NCBI RefSeq assembly: GCF_000699445.3
Contig: NC_067196.1
Span: forward strand, 71,431,864 to 71,495,863
DNA: 64,000 nucleotides
DNA from: Schistosoma haematobium
Lineage: Eukaryota; Platyhelminthes; Trematoda; Strigeidida; Schistosomatidae
Reading direction: 5' to 3'
The translations under genes were made by a program, and so were the position numbers. Positions within the stretch are counted from its first letter, which is position 1. Each line of letters opens with the position of its first letter. The notes under the pieces are model-generated. The model had not been told where the DNA came from. It searched no databases and was given only the letters and a program-made list of their open reading frames with translations. Positions 24,257 through 36,779 of the stretch are shown here, in pieces.

Positions 24257-26590
24257 CGAATAATTACACCCGTATAATAGTTAATAATTCCTAATCAAAA
24301 TGTAATTATTTTGTTTTCTTCATACCTGGCTAAATATTAAATGTGTAACAATTTCAAATAACCTTTGTCAGCCATCATAACACACTAGTGATTAATATTT
24401 AATGAATCGTCTCATATCCATTGTTTAATAAGTATTTGTCACCCCTTAGCTTTATTTACCTAACAGAAATATGAAGTGTTAGCAATACATTTCAACTTCG
24501 GCTACTCACAATCCTTTGGCGGAAACAGACACATACACATACATGCATTCAAATATCCGTAAACATCGAAAACTTTATGAAGGGAAACTAGACTCGTTAA
24601 ACTTTATTGCTGTATCATTTGCCCAATTTTTATTTATAGATAGATGAGTTAAATTCAATTGTGTTTCGTTATTAAACAAGATTTTCACACTTGACTACGT
24701 TTTTAACGAATACTTTATCACAATAAATTAACTTTATATACATTATCATAGTTTGTTTCAACCACCTTTTTATGAGTAGTTAAAAGGGATTTCATTTGTC
24801 GAATGTAAAAAAAGTGGTCTACTTGACAAAGGAATTAGATATAAATGACAGAAAATACAGAACTTTCTGTGGTTCGACAGATGTTTATAAATGTATATGA
24901 GTTGACATGCTTATTGGAAATGAATGGCTAAATACTTAAACATGATAAATTTATAGAATAATAGGGTATAAATTATGCGTATTGTACAATGAAGTCGACA
25001 TATATCACACATAGTTGCCTGATCTAAAATTAAAAAAAAGACGATGAATTGACATAAGTTGAGAACAGCCGACAATCTGATACCCTTATTCTGGCATAAA
25101 TTGACTTTGCTAATTCAAAAAATACACGGACATACGAAATTATAACTAATGATTATGTACAAATTTGTATATTATTCATTAACTCATACTTATTATGCAC
25201 AGAAAAAACCTGTTGGTATTTATCTTGTCATACTGGTTGTAACTTGAGTATCTAAATAAATGATTCACACTTATATTATTATTTTTGGTGAAATCACATT
25301 TTAAAAAATATACTTATTCTTCAAATATTATTTCAGAAAGATTAACGAAACTGGAAACATGTTTACAAGGGTTAATTAGAGCTTATTCAATGAGTCATGA
25401 AGCATAAACAACCTAAACAAAACTATCTATCTTTTGTTTGTTTCTAATGAGACTTTAATGAATGACGATATGATAATATTTTATTGTTCCTTACTTATTT
25501 GTTCTCTTTCCTGTACTTTTTGTAGCTCATCTTAAATATTTCATGTCGCTTTTTTAATTTATTTGCATGGGAACCTGGACAGTTCACTTTACCTATTAAA
25601 GCCACAGTATTTTGTAAATTCCATATTAATGGTTCCTACCGTCCTTCACAAACTCTGAAAGTATTCATATGAAGTTGAGATTAAACTCACTAACTGTTTA
25701 CATCCTATTGTATCAACCTAATGAGCCATATTCTTTATATGAAGGCTATTTGTATTACTTGGTTATTCTAACCTAGTCAGGTAAAGAGAAGTTCCAATTA
25801 ATTATATACCAGTTAAAATTTGAATTTCTAAACCAATAATTTGCAACTACAGAATAGATATTCAACAATTTCATAACACATTATCTAAGTCGAAGGGTAG
25901 TACACTTTGAATTTTTCTTTCATAACTTTAACATACAGTAAATCATGCACATTAGTTGGAAAAAGGAAGATAATGAAGTAAATTCATTATTGAATTAATG
26001 ATGGAAAACACCCAGTTGATGTATCATGTTTAATGAGCTGACCAACTAAAAACTTCCTAATTACTTTAATATCTTTTGTATAAACTAGGTTTACATAACG
26101 TCCGGTAATTATAATTATTTTACTTAATTTGATTTTCTTTAAAAACTACAACTAAAAATTTATTTCCTGTTGTATGACCTTATTGGAATATAAATATAAT
26201 GTTAAATTGACAACCTCTTGACCTAAATATACAGACAATGTATGAGAAATAGTTCACAACCTATTTAAACAATACAGACATATAAATCGCCAATGATATA
26301 TGATCATGTATTAAATTTAGCCTGGAGAGTAAGAGAATAGAATAATTAAAGAAAAAGAAAAGCTAAATAACTACTAAACGTGTATAATATAAATACTCTA
26401 TGAAGTAACTAAGAAATTTAAGTTTACAAACTTATATCGTTAGCACCTATTTCCAGTTATTTGCTCTTCTCCCTTATTGATTATTTTTTTTATTATTGTT
26501 CAGATATCAATTGTGACATTATAAACATACATGTATATAACTTTAATCATTTAACAGGAGATTAGGTAGTTATGTTAGTTAAGTAGATGT
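24257..26590. other. Gene-free AT-rich stretch
   Basis: About 2.3 kb in which no exon, RNA gene or dispersed repeat was recognised. Confidence 0.45.
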
Positions 26591-26656
26591 TAAACATTAT
26601 TTTTCACAGATTGAAATCATGAGTCAGTTGAAGTAAGACCACCATGGAAAACGTGG

Positions 26657-26711
26657 GAGCACTGGACGACCGTTTCGTCCTAGTATGGGACTCCTCAGCA
26701 GTGCGCATCCA
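26657..26711 (-). ncRNA. Hammerhead ribozyme, intact core (left arm)
   Basis: Minus strand: GCACUG/CAGUGC stem I, CUGAGGA core, GUCC-CAUACUA-GGAC stem II, GAAA, short stem III ACGGUCGU and GUC cleavage triplet. No core residue is mutated. Confidence 0.75.
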
Positions 26712-26803
26712 CGATCCCGCACCCCGCGAGATTCGAGCCCAGGACTTATCAGTCTCGCGTCAGGAGCTTAACCAACTAGACCACTGAGCCGGAATCCGAT
26801 AGT

Positions 26804-26849
26804 GCACTGCTGAGGAGTCCCATACTAGGACGAAACGGTCGTCCAGTGC
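26804..26849 (+). ncRNA. Hammerhead ribozyme, intact core (right arm)
   Basis: Plus strand: stem I GCACUG (26804-26809) with CAGUGC (26844-26849), CUGAGGA at 26810-26816, stem II GUCC 26817-26820 and GGAC 26828-26831, GAAA 26832-26835, stem III within ACGGUCGU, cleavage after C 26843. It is identical in the core to the inverted partner in the left arm. Confidence 0.78.
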
Positions 26850-26950
26850 TTCCAGGTTTTCCATGGTGGTCTAGCTCCAATTGACTCATGATTTCAATCT
26901 GTGAAATTTCCAAAAATCTCCACAAACCCCTTTTGATAAACATTATTTTT

Positions 26951-29530
26951 ATCATTCTAATGGAAAATTGATTACTTAATTCATCTTTTTAATTGAATAT
27001 TTTTCATTTATTGTTTGTATAATTTTTAACTTGCTTACCACTGTGAAATCTAATTTCGTTCGATAGCGGGGATTGTATTTCAAAGTGACTGATTACTTAA
27101 TTTGTTTTAGTGAATTAAGATTAATAAACAACTGATAAGTCTTTGGAATATTGTTTCAGTACCTTTGCCAGATTTCAACTTTGTTTATAATGGTTGCTAT
27201 TTGAATGAACAGCATACATTAATTAGTATTTTATTATATAGACTAGTCATTTTTACTCACCTTTCATAACCTATTATTGCTCAATATTGTATGCAAGATG
27301 GACAGTTTGAAATGCATCATAGTTATGCAGTGATGATACATAGTGATGGTTAAACGAACGCACATTTTAAAATTAGTTTGGGAGGATATAGTTGAGGAAC
27401 GAATGTAACGAAATGTAGACAAGTTTACTTTTAATGTTTACTTTAGCCTGTTATAATACTAAATAAGTTAACTAGAAATAAAATCGGTTTGACAGTTTGG
27501 TATAGAATCTTAGCAAGACTCACATACTTGTACATGAAAAGTTACTGTTCAGCAAAATGAGGAAGCTGGGATTTCCTTCAAAATAAATTATAGTATTCTA
27601 TCAATGGATCGATCTTATTGGATTATTTAGTTTGGGGGTGATTTCTCAAAAATCCTAACTCCTATCAAGAGTTAATTTAATTTTACTGAAAGCATTATTA
27701 CCTCTCAGATGAGCTGAAACAGTGGGCAGTTAACACTTAGGAAGTCAATCTAACTTATTGAAGTCTTCCACATAAATTTGTGGTCATATGTTGATTTAAA
27801 AGACATGCAGTTATCAACGTGTAGATGTTCTAACTTAGTTATACATAGATTAAAATTTTCAAGTACAGCAGAGAAACCGAAGCACTTGGATTTATAACTT
27901 CATGTTAAGCTAGGGGCTGCACACATACTTATTGTAGGGATGGGGTGGAATCAATGACCTTACACTTGTAAGCCGTGCCCCTAGGCCTATATATATATAT
28001 AGACTTTGGGGCGATGAATCACTGAAAATTCTCATCCATCATGAACAGTGCTCCATTTGAATCCTAGTCGCTCGTTTACCTTCATGTTAACGACAAACAT
28101 TCATTCTATAAATAATATGTTCACCCGCTAAGCTATACACAATACATTTTATGAAAAATATCAAACTGATGTGACCTTAAAACCTCTAAGTAAACAAGGG
28201 TAAGAAAAATGTGAAATTAACCTGCCACCAATTTTATTTCGGTTTAAGGAGTAAAAATAACCTTGAATTAGTTAGACAGAAAACAGTAGGGTTGGAACAT
28301 AAAGTTTATAAAGAATTAGATTCACTGTAAAATGCAGTCTGACCAAGTAACTTGTGCAAGTGATCAATCATAATAAAATTTTTGTCCTCCCTGGCGATCA
28401 TTTATATTAACAGGAAAGCAAAAGCAAACCAGTTCAGATTTATATTTTTGCATAAGTCACATGTGAAACACTAATTTCAGGATGTCACATGCTAATAAAA
28501 TTGTTAGATTAATAAACTGTTTCTTTAGTCTATGACATGAAACAGGAGTATGTATCACTTGAAAACCCAGAGAAGTTTGAAATGAAAGCACAAAAGAAGC
28601 TTGACTTATGGTGAATTGATATTTACCATAATGTTAGAAAGGAATGTCAACTATAAGTGTACTGGTTTGGTATGCCAGCCTAGAGTTTCTCTCGTACTAA
28701 TCCTTTCAATTAAACAGTTAACTATTACAAAGCGTTCTATGATGCTTTGGCCTTGTAAGATAAGATAAGTATTTATGGATTCAATAATCACTTTAGTTAT
28801 ATATTTGGTGCGTTTCCATAAATGAGTACACACTCTAGTAATTAAATCTATAGTATGTGCACAAATTATTTCCTTTTCATAGTAAATTGAAACCTTCGAA
28901 TAAATAAAGGGAATATGGCCACCCAAACACTACACACCAAGAGGTATCATGAATGAGGAACCCTCTTAGACAGTTATAATCAATGTAGAAGCCAAGCTAA
29001 GGTTACTACATTTCCAATCATAATAAGAGGATAACAATTCACCAAGATATATTCCAAATTCACCAAAAAAAATAATATCAATGACTTCATCAAACTAAAC
29101 ATGTAAAATACACTTCAGAAATGAATAATGTCAAAAATAAGTAGTATGAGATAATACTCCATTCAAAGATTTGAGTGAAAGCAAAAAGTTAATGGATCTA
29201 TGACGCTGTTACAAAACTTTGAAATGTTGAATTCATTTCAGCTGGCTACCACCGTATGGTAAATGCCGTTAAATAGTATATTCGTGTCTAGAATTCTAAT
29301 ATAAATTAATGTAACGTACAATTGATGTCAAATTAACGATATTACTAATATAAATCAATGATTAATTTTATATCGTACACCTTTTTGTGCTATTACACTA
29401 ATTTTAGTGTTATATAACTCATTACTCAAATAATTGAAATCACGAAAACTTGATACCACGAAGTTAAGTGATATTAAATAAATAACCCACAGAGAAGATT
29501 TAGATAAAAATAAGAATGAACTTATTGATT
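26951..29530. other. Gene-free AT-rich stretch
   Basis: About 2.6 kb with a short AT run near 27990. The minus-strand 91-codon frame at 28651-28926 has no recognisable motif, and no splice context was found that would make it an exon. Confidence 0.4.
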
Positions 29531-29536
29531 CACTTC

Positions 29537-29935
29537 ATAAGAATCGTCCCATCGATGTTTAGGACTGCGATCGATCAGTCACTTTTCAGCATAAACGGGT
29601 TCCCTCGATAATCCCATCAAATCTCAAGCGATTAAAGCAGAGATGGATAGTGGCTAGCAATGGAATCCACGTGTTTTGTCCTGTTTGGGACTTGTAAACT
29701 GGATGTGCCACCATCACATAGTTGATGTCTACTCCGGAACTTGAACAGTGTATCGTTCGCCTCAAACGTCATTGCGTCATTCATTTAGCTACTGAGTCCA
29801 GATAGCCATCGGTTTGTGCAGTGGGGTGAATTTTACTCCATATATATATATTGGTTGTTTGAATCTTCAAGCGAGACTGAAGGTTTACCCTGGATTTCAT
29901 TGCTAGTGACGATGCATATCTGCTTAAGACGACTG
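29537..29935 (-). mobile_element. SM-alpha-like element, inverted pair, decayed hammerhead
   Basis: The plus strand reads GGACTGCGATCGATCAGTCA, then ATGGATAGTGGCTAGCAATG and a hammerhead complement near 29665-29712. On the minus strand the core is ruined: the CUGAUGA box reads UUUACAA and the GAAA box has lost its G (GGACAAAAC). About 170 bp further on, 29885-29930 is an inverted partial copy (CTGGATTTCATTGCTAGTGA). The family match is to the classic schistosome SM-alpha short repeat, identified by its ribozyme arm and ATCCACTGCTAGCCACTATC-like wording, recalled rather than searched. Confidence 0.7.
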
Positions 29936-31639
29936 ATTTACTTTTTTAGATTATCTGGAATGCTGTTGAATGCAAAAAACTACAACTAGAGCAATAAAGC
30001 TGTCAGCTTATTAACATTGTCCTATTGATCGAATAAATGTACATTATTCTAACTAACCTATATTTACTATATCGCCTAGAGTTTTCAACCATTATTTTGT
30101 GGAACTTCAAGGACCATCAATAGGAGTTGTGCATTAGTATTCGATTAAATCGACAGGCAACAACTTCTTACATTGAAATCATATCTTGATCTAATCAACC
30201 TAAAGGTAACTCACATTACATCAACAAAGATCATATATATAAGTTAGCAAATATTTCCATTTATAACTTACACTAAAATTGTTTTAGCTATTGAGAATTC
30301 GAGATCTGATCAACTGAGTTTCTTTTGCTTTTTGAGCAAATTTCCACTCAGTTTACTTTCAGTAGTGGTGTGCTTTAATTTCTAGAGATTAGTGTACCAG
30401 GTAGCATAATCGTTAACTTTATGTTGTACATTGTTACTTTTTTTTGTACATAAACTGTTTCATGTTTTATTCTCTAGTAAAATGACTTTTTAATTCTTTA
30501 TTTATCTATGGTATGTTATATCATATTATAGATAAGTCAAATTAGAAGAAAAACAAGATGATCTAGTTTAAGATTATAAATAATAGTTATAATGGTAAAA
30601 TCAGATTGTAGCTTTCCATCTCATTCATCATTTTTCATCATCATCAACATCAACAATGGTAACACCATAAAAGGAATAATTAATATGATCATTGTAATTA
30701 TTTCAATAATTAGGTTGTTGTTTTATTAATCGTGGTGTGTGTTCTTAATAATAAAGGGGAATAAGTCTAATTAAAGGACGAAAATAAAACTTTTGTTTAA
30801 ATTCATTCATACTAAATAGTAATAGTAGCAATAATAATAATCACAATAACAATAAACAAGAAATTGTATTCCATATAGTTGTTAGTGATGTTATGTTGGA
30901 AAGATGGAAGACTGATGTACATAGGGAAGAAGTTATAATCTCTCTAATCACTGACAACTTTAGTGTACATGCTAATTTTCGTCAATAAATGGAGCAGACT
31001 TATTAAGACCACTTTGATAACATGTATTCAATCCAATCTAAATGACTACAATGTTTTAAAACAATTAGTCCCTTTGATAAATTTCGATAATGCAATGAGA
31101 AGACGTAGTTTATCAGAATTATGTGAATGAACATTGAGTACAAACGTCATTTAAGTGTGTGTGCTTTAATCTATCACATGAAAATAAAAGAAGGATTAAC
31201 TCTGAAAGGCAGTTAAGTTGGATTAGAAAATAGGGAACTGAATAGTAGGAACTCCTAGTATACTCGGCTAAAAAATGTCGCTATCAGCAGGCGAACAAAC
31301 AACTTAGTATCAGTTGCAAGTATATCAGTCCAATCTCTCATACAGATAATTCATATAATCAGTTTTGGAAATTAATACGAAAATAATATATGGATCCAAT
31401 TCATCTCAAATTTATCTTTTCAGTATTATTTTCAAAATTATAATTCACTTGTCGAACTCTTGTTTTAATTTTGCCCACATTGGCTTGTCTTTAAAGCTGT
31501 TAACTCGGTACATGAAGTCTATCTTGTGAAGATAATTATACTTATAAACTTAACTAATAACTTTATGAATACAATAGAAAGATAAATGATGATCTGGTAG
31601 TTTCAAATATACTTATTACATTAACAAGAACCTACCAAT
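29936..31639. other. Gene-free AT-rich stretch
   Basis: Simple-sequence patches (CATCATCATCAACATCAACA near 30636, AAT runs near 30830). No exon or repeat copy was recognised. Confidence 0.45.
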
Positions 31640-32085
31640 AAAGCTATGGCTGAATGGTTATGGCTGTCGACTCACTCACTGACTTCTCACCACAGGAGTG
31701 TTGTTTACGAAACTGGGGGGATGAAAAGCGAATGTCCAGCGTTTTAATCGGGCTGGTGGATATAGAAGATCCACCTATAGGATTTAGAATACCCTAATTC
31801 CAAACTGGTGATGAACATGGGCTCTAGGATCCTGAAGGAACAAATGGCGTATAAACCTGTTGCTCACTGGTTATGGGACTGCATCTCCTAAGGCTGCCCC
31901 ACTGCCTTTTGGGTTAGACCTCCAGGTCGAAGGCTTAGGGTGTGGCCCCCTAAGAAAACCACCTGCTTGGGGTTTGGGCGCCCATTTAGTATCCCGACCC
32001 TTACATAAGTCGAATGACGAAATGTGGTTCAAATATATTCGGTACCATTTTGTACCAATGATTATGTGTTTAAATAAATAAATGT
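31640..32085 (+). mobile_element. Second short-element family, copy 2
   Basis: It matches the 7.35-7.93 kb element along its body (GCGAATGTCC, GGAACAAATGGCGTATAAAC, CCTAAGGCTGCCCCACTGCC, AAGAAAACCACCTGCTTGGG) and ends in AAATAAATAAAT. It lacks the ~85-bp B-box-bearing segment found in the copies at 7.5 and 9.5 kb: the sequence passes directly from GTTTACGAAACTGGGG to GATGAAAAGCG. This helps to define that segment as an insertion in the other copies. Confidence 0.75.
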
Positions 32086-32840
32086 CAACCTTAATTCATT
32101 GAGTCATTGATTCAAATCTCCTTTGGGATGACTTGATTTAAGCAGTCAGATAACAACATCAACTCGCAGACAATAAAGTTATAGCTCAAAGTGAAGTATC
32201 ATAATCTATACCGGGTTACAGAATTTTTTTCTAAATTTAAATGCTTCTATTCATATAACTCGGCTAGATATCATGAAGATTCATGTAAAAATAATATATC
32301 AAACTAATAAATAGTCTAATTTCAACAGTGAATGCTAACAATGAAACCATCAAAAACCGATAATAATAATAATAATAATAAAAGAAGAAATAACATCTAT
32401 TCCCTTTTTTCTCAAACAATCTTTGTCAATGGAACTAACAAATTAGTTCTGTTAATCTAAAATAATACTATTATTGTATAAATTGATTGAATCGTATAAA
32501 GAGTACAATAACTAATATTGATAATTTGTGTCAATACAAAAAAGAAAACTCAATGTTTTAACACTTTGAATGGTTTGTTGTTATGGTTTCAGTATCACAT
32601 AAATTATTCAATTCACAAATAATAATAACATAATTATGCGTTTTGTAATTGTAAATATTTCCTTTCAACACATTGTCAATTTTTCTCTGAAAGAAGTGCG
32701 ACAAAATGAGTTTATCTAAAAAAAATAGGGTAACTAATTGTTCTGATGGTATAACTTGTTATAACAGTAAGATTACCATAGTACATTTCTAGTTATTCAT
32801 AAGTAATTAAACAATGGATGAATCACAATACTATGTAAGT
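32086..32840. other. Gene-free AT-rich stretch
   Basis: An (AAT)n run at about 32360-32382. Nothing else was recognised. Confidence 0.45.
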
Positions 32841-32849
32841 GATTGAATG

Positions 32850-33000
32850 ATGCTTGGAGAGTGAACCCGTAGAAAAAATTCCTGCCTCGGTTTGGGGACT
32901 CAGATACTAGACAAACCTAAACACAAGTATTATTTTGTGTGATGCATATTATTTCTGGTCCCTGGTTGTACCAACTGTTGTGTGAATTAAATAAATAAAA
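32850..33000 (+). mobile_element. 3'-end fragment of second short element
   Basis: CCTGCCTCGGTTTGGGGACTC, a diverged middle and a final AATAAATAAA resemble the last 150 bp of the 7.4-kb and 31.7-kb copies. It is a strongly diverged, 5'-truncated copy. Confidence 0.6.
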
Positions 33001-33354
33001 CTAATAATATTTACATCATTGTAGATACTTGAATCATAGTTTTAGTTTGCTCAAAAGTTATTCAGTGCTATTCGTGATATATTTCTTATACTATAAAGAC
33101 ACCCTATCACAACTTTTAGATTCAAGGAATTTGGGACAAGTGCATAAATGTGCCTACTATATAGATGAAGATAACTGGGTTTTCTAATTGATCCATTTCT
33201 ACCAATAAATAAACCTACAAGCATTCGTGATAATTTGAATGTTAGACGAAATTATTTTTCGGTTCCTTTTTTATTTTGAAGACAGAGCTTTTAAATAAGC
33301 ATATTTAGAGATTTGATTAATTTATGATTAAATATCACCGTAAAATAATGGTTT

Positions 33355-33656
33355 AGAAGGGGTTTTTGTGGATATTATAGTAATATTAATAGTTGGGATC
33401 ATGAGTCAATTGAAGCTAGACCACCATGGAAGGTTGAAGTTAGACATTAACACCGTTGGATGCTGGTCAGCTCAGCGGTCTAGAGGTTAAGCGTTTGCTC
33501 ACGAGACTGGTAGCTCTTGGATTCGAATCCCGCGAGTGAGATTGTGGATGCGCACTGCTGAGGAATCCCATACTAGAACGAAACGGCTGTCCAGTACTTC
33601 CAGGTTTTTCACTATGGTCTAGCTCCAATTGACTCATGATCTCAACTATTAAAATT
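33355..33656 (+). mobile_element. Fold-back hammerhead SINE
   Basis: The left arm (33355-33430) is the inverted extended tail (AGAAGGGGTTTTTGTGG, then the complement of the TGACTCATGATCTC word). It joins a plus-strand unit whose 5' part is truncated: A box near 33478 (CGGTCTAGAGG), B box GATTCGAATCC near 33518, hammerhead near 33555-33600 and a tail to 33656. The core CUGAGGA and GAAA are kept, but stem II is mismatched (AUCC against GAAC). The candidate TSD (TAAAATAAT against TAAAATTAAT) is imperfect and not relied on. Confidence 0.75.
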
Positions 33657-34188
33657 AATATCTTAGACTGAATCTAAAGGGGATGTTCAGTTGTTTTTCG
33701 ATTAACAAAAACATTCTTCAGATGATATATGTATCAATAACACGAAATAAATTACATATTTATTATTTAAATGAATAAAAATTTACATTCTGGGATGAAA
33801 TACTATTATTAATGATACTGTAATCCTATCCAATTAGTTTATTATTTATAAGACAAGATGATGCATATTCTGCAATAGCTTGACAATATTGAATATCTTG
33901 GGGTCTTGTTCAGCTCTGATGATTACTGCTAAATACAGCAAGGAATATAACATTGAGCGATTAATAAGGATGAGCAACATATTTTAAATGCAAACTTAAA
34001 GCTAATACAAATAGTTAGCCTCATTTGTTTGACGAGAAAACATGAACCTGGCCTTGATATTACCTAAAACTCACTAATACCGTGTCGAAAATGGTAAGAA
34101 AGCACTTAACAGAAAATAGGCAGCAGAAAATCCTCAAATGCTTTAAGTGATTAGTCTTATTACATATTAAAATATATAGTGTACTTAC
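33657..34188. other. Probable start of an intron of the minus-strand gene
   Basis: On the minus strand this follows the splice donor at 34183-34188. No second exon was recognised here. Confidence 0.4.
34183..34188 (-). other. Splice donor GTAAGT
   Basis: A perfect metazoan 5' splice-site consensus directly after codon 128 of the signal-peptide exon. It is the main reason for ending the exon here and not at the downstream stop. Confidence 0.7.
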
Positions 34189-34572
34189 CGTGTGATAAAA
34201 TTCCGTAATATCACCAAAAGCTGCTTGTCTCGAATTATGATGACGTCGGCATTCTTCAGCAGCATTCAGTTGAGTCATATGCAAAACGCGATATATACGT
34301 GCACAAACACCACATATACCTGAAGCTCCGTTAACAGATGTAAGATTGTTTGTTAATTCCATGTAAATAGGAGCACGAGGTTCATTATCTGGTGTTATAC
34401 CACCAGGTGAATAAAATGACGGCGCGCTTTCCCAATCTGAATAAAGCAAACGTCTTCCTGTAGATGATGGTTTAAAATTCACCGGCTGATACGACTGGCC
34501 ATGAATGCCGTTAAGGACAACATATATAACTACTATGATAAACATACTAAGGTTTTTCAATGAAATATTCAT
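34189..34572 (-). CDS. First coding exon of a predicted secreted protein
   Basis: Not recognised as a known family. The exon encodes 128 residues from the ATG at 34570-34572 (context CAAAAATG) and ends in phase 0 at a consensus donor, ACACG|GTAAGT (34183-34188). Residues 1-25 form a classic signal peptide: MNISLK, a hydrophobic core MFIIVVIYVVL, then NGIHG. The predicted mature start is QSYQPVNFKP. A Gly-Arg-Arg at residues 39-41 looks like an amidation plus dibasic processing site. NNLT (about 75-78) is a possible N-glycosylation sequon. The exon's C-terminal third has three cysteines in GICGVCARIYR and AEECRRHH. It may be a secreted peptide precursor or cysteine-containing secreted protein; function is open. 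The in-frame sequence continues past the donor for 42 codons, but the donor and loss of character (ILICNKTNHLKH) argue for splicing. Confidence 0.65.
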
Positions 34573-35890
34573 TTTTGCGATGAATATCAACTTAATCCAT
34601 AAAAGTAGGCAAGGTGTAAGTACATATTTACAACCATGACTAAATCCAAGTCGAAGGAATGTTTTTTTTCGAAAGATAACGATATTTCGAAGGTCTCAAC
34701 AGTCAACTGAACCTAATCAAGTATAAAAAAGTTTACGTGACATCCGCCAATTAAAATTCCTAATATCTTTTTTATTATCTTATTAATTATTAAGCGAGTA
34801 CATGTACGACAAATTTCCTAGCTAAATCATGATTGGCTAAAATTTGACTGGTCAAATTTTGTCTACCAATAAGCTAACAGATTATTAGAATGATAGCTAA
34901 ATGTCATCCTACATTTTGTTTACATTAAAAACGAGTATTTCAATAGACAAATTTAAGATTTTTAAGATAGATTACCTCCAGTATATTGAGAAGTACAAAA
35001 GCCTTGTTCATTTTTTGTTTGATATATGTGAAAGAATAAGTTTATTTCTAATACCAACAAATAATAATAGCTGAAAGATTAAAAACGATAACACAGAATA
35101 ACATAAATTGGCGACCAAATTTATAGACCATGTCTGAAGATAATCGCTCAGGAAATGTAAACAGAAGTTTCCATTGATTTTCAATCGTTTATCTCCTAAC
35201 CCACTAGTCCTGACAATTCAAAGTAGTCTTCGTCATGGACCAATATCAGCTGAGGGATCATTGCAACCTAAGGAGCACTGGTAACCTGTTTTTTTAGTTT
35301 AAGACTTCTCAGAAATATCCATCCATGACCAGGTATTGGATCAGACAGAGGGATCTAGGGTGACATGTGCACCATGATAAATTCTGACTATTGAATTTAA
35401 CTCCATTTATCCATACGTTCAAATTTAGTCGTTTCGAAAGGTAATGGAATACGAAATACATACTAATAAATTACTTAACACACGCAAATTTGAAAAACAT
35501 AGAACTGAAATTATCTTAGCAATTCCAAAACATTCGAACACAAATTAACTATTCTGAAGTTAGAATAACAATTAGATAAGGTTACAAAATGGAAAGGAGA
35601 ATAATATAACTAACCACTTTCGTACTAATTTTTTGGGTGAATGATCACCATAATTTAATAACACAGGCATAGCCAATTAGTGGCTGAATTTTAAGTATGT
35701 CAACTATTGTACAGAATTTAATGTCATCGAGATAATCCATATTCATAATGTGTATATTAAATTACTGAGAATATACTAATAAACCACATAAAAACACTAC
35801 CTTTACATCCTCGTTTACACACAGCAAAGTATGTTATAAATGTAAAAAAATATATTTGAATAATCTCAGTAATCGAAATTCAGATTGCAA
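34573..35890. other. 5' flank of the minus-strand exon and gene-free sequence
   Basis: An upstream promoter or 5' UTR would lie here. No TATA box, spliced-leader acceptor or start site could be fixed with confidence. A very decayed SINE trace may sit near 35230-35345. Confidence 0.35.
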
Positions 35891-35894
35891 TCAA

Positions 35895-36030
35895 TCACAT
35901 TTATTTCCCTGAAGAAGTTCAGACCAAATTGCTTAGCGAAAAGCTGGATTTATTTAAATTTCAATTGTTAAAACTATTCAGATATAATTTTTACGGAATT
36001 CATGCATTTAGTTCATTCTTACGAATTTGA
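35895..36030 (+). repeat. Penelope-like terminal repeat fragment
   Basis: The word CCCTGAAGAAGTTCAGACC...TTGCTTAGCGAAAAGCTGG (35911-35955) aligns with 36.82 kb (plus) and 44.77 kb (minus). It carries CUGAAGA and GCGAAA with a pairable stretch between, a pattern reminiscent of ribozyme arms in Penelope-like element termini. The family link is indirect (see 63405-63535). Confidence 0.5.
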
Positions 36031-36779
36031 ATCAAGCTATTGAACGATTTAGAGCTATTGCATCCATCAATCTCAAATTCTTTGGGAGGTCTTCTCTATA
36101 CTTAATCATCAATTTCTACCAAACTACTCACTTAAACTATCTTTGTGATGTGCGCTACCTATGTGGACATATATAAGTAGTTTATTGCAGGGATAGAAAG
36201 TGGAAGATTTAAATGAAGAGAATAGTGAAGAAACGGAGAGCAATCGGAATAATAACAAAATTAGAAGAATAATGGAGTATGTAAAGGACAAATGAAAGAT
36301 GTGCATGTGATATCTTTAATGTATGATTTTCACATTTCACAGACACTGTTTACCGTATCTGAGTTCTCGTTCACTCCACAATGAATGCTCATATAAGTGT
36401 ATATTTTATTATAAATATGATTGGAAGTGACTTAATCAGCTTGGTTGATCATATTTAAATAATGAAGTGGGTATAAATTAATGTAAACTAGAACTAGTCC
36501 GTCTTAAAGAGGTAAAACTCCGCTTTATTTTTTATTTTTTCCTGTTATTTATCAATTCGTTTGTTGAGAATAAGTCTGTTTATATATATACTAAAACAAA
36601 TTCCCATTATTCTTTGCTTGCTGATCATAAGGTTTAAACGTTTATAACTGATAAATTGTACAATTCATGCATGTTTCCTATAAAAAGTCATTACCATAAT
36701 CATTTGTTATTCTCATCATGAAGATCAGAGTTATCCTCGTATTGCATTGTACAGTATACAGTTGACTAGAGAACCATGT

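Larger units (their letters stand above)
26591..26950 (+). mobile_element. Fold-back SINE with two inverted hammerheads, 14-bp TSD
   Basis: The perfect duplication TAAACATTATTTTT is at 26591-26604 and 26937-26950. The 332-bp insert has a minus-strand unit on the left (tail, hammerhead, B-box complement, A-box complement ACTAGACCACTGAGC) and a plus-strand hammerhead plus tail on the right. The arms at 26605-26712 and about 26800-26915 are inverted copies. Only the right end bears the extended terminus CCACAAACCCCTTTTGA, so the element's 3' end is on the right. A transcript of either strand would contain one sense and one antisense hammerhead and fold into one long hairpin. Confidence 0.9.

Noticed and set aside
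28651..28926. 91-codon minus-strand open frame as a host exon
   Set aside because: No recognisable motif and no convincing splice sites; in AT-rich DNA of this length such frames occur by chance.
33341..33664. TSD for the 33.4-kb fold-back element
   Set aside because: TAAAATAAT against TAAAATTAAT is imperfect and low-complexity, so it was not used to set the boundaries.
34060..34188. Continuation of the signal-peptide frame to the stop at 34060 as coding
   Set aside because: A perfect GTAAGT donor follows codon 128, and the downstream residues look like translated intron.
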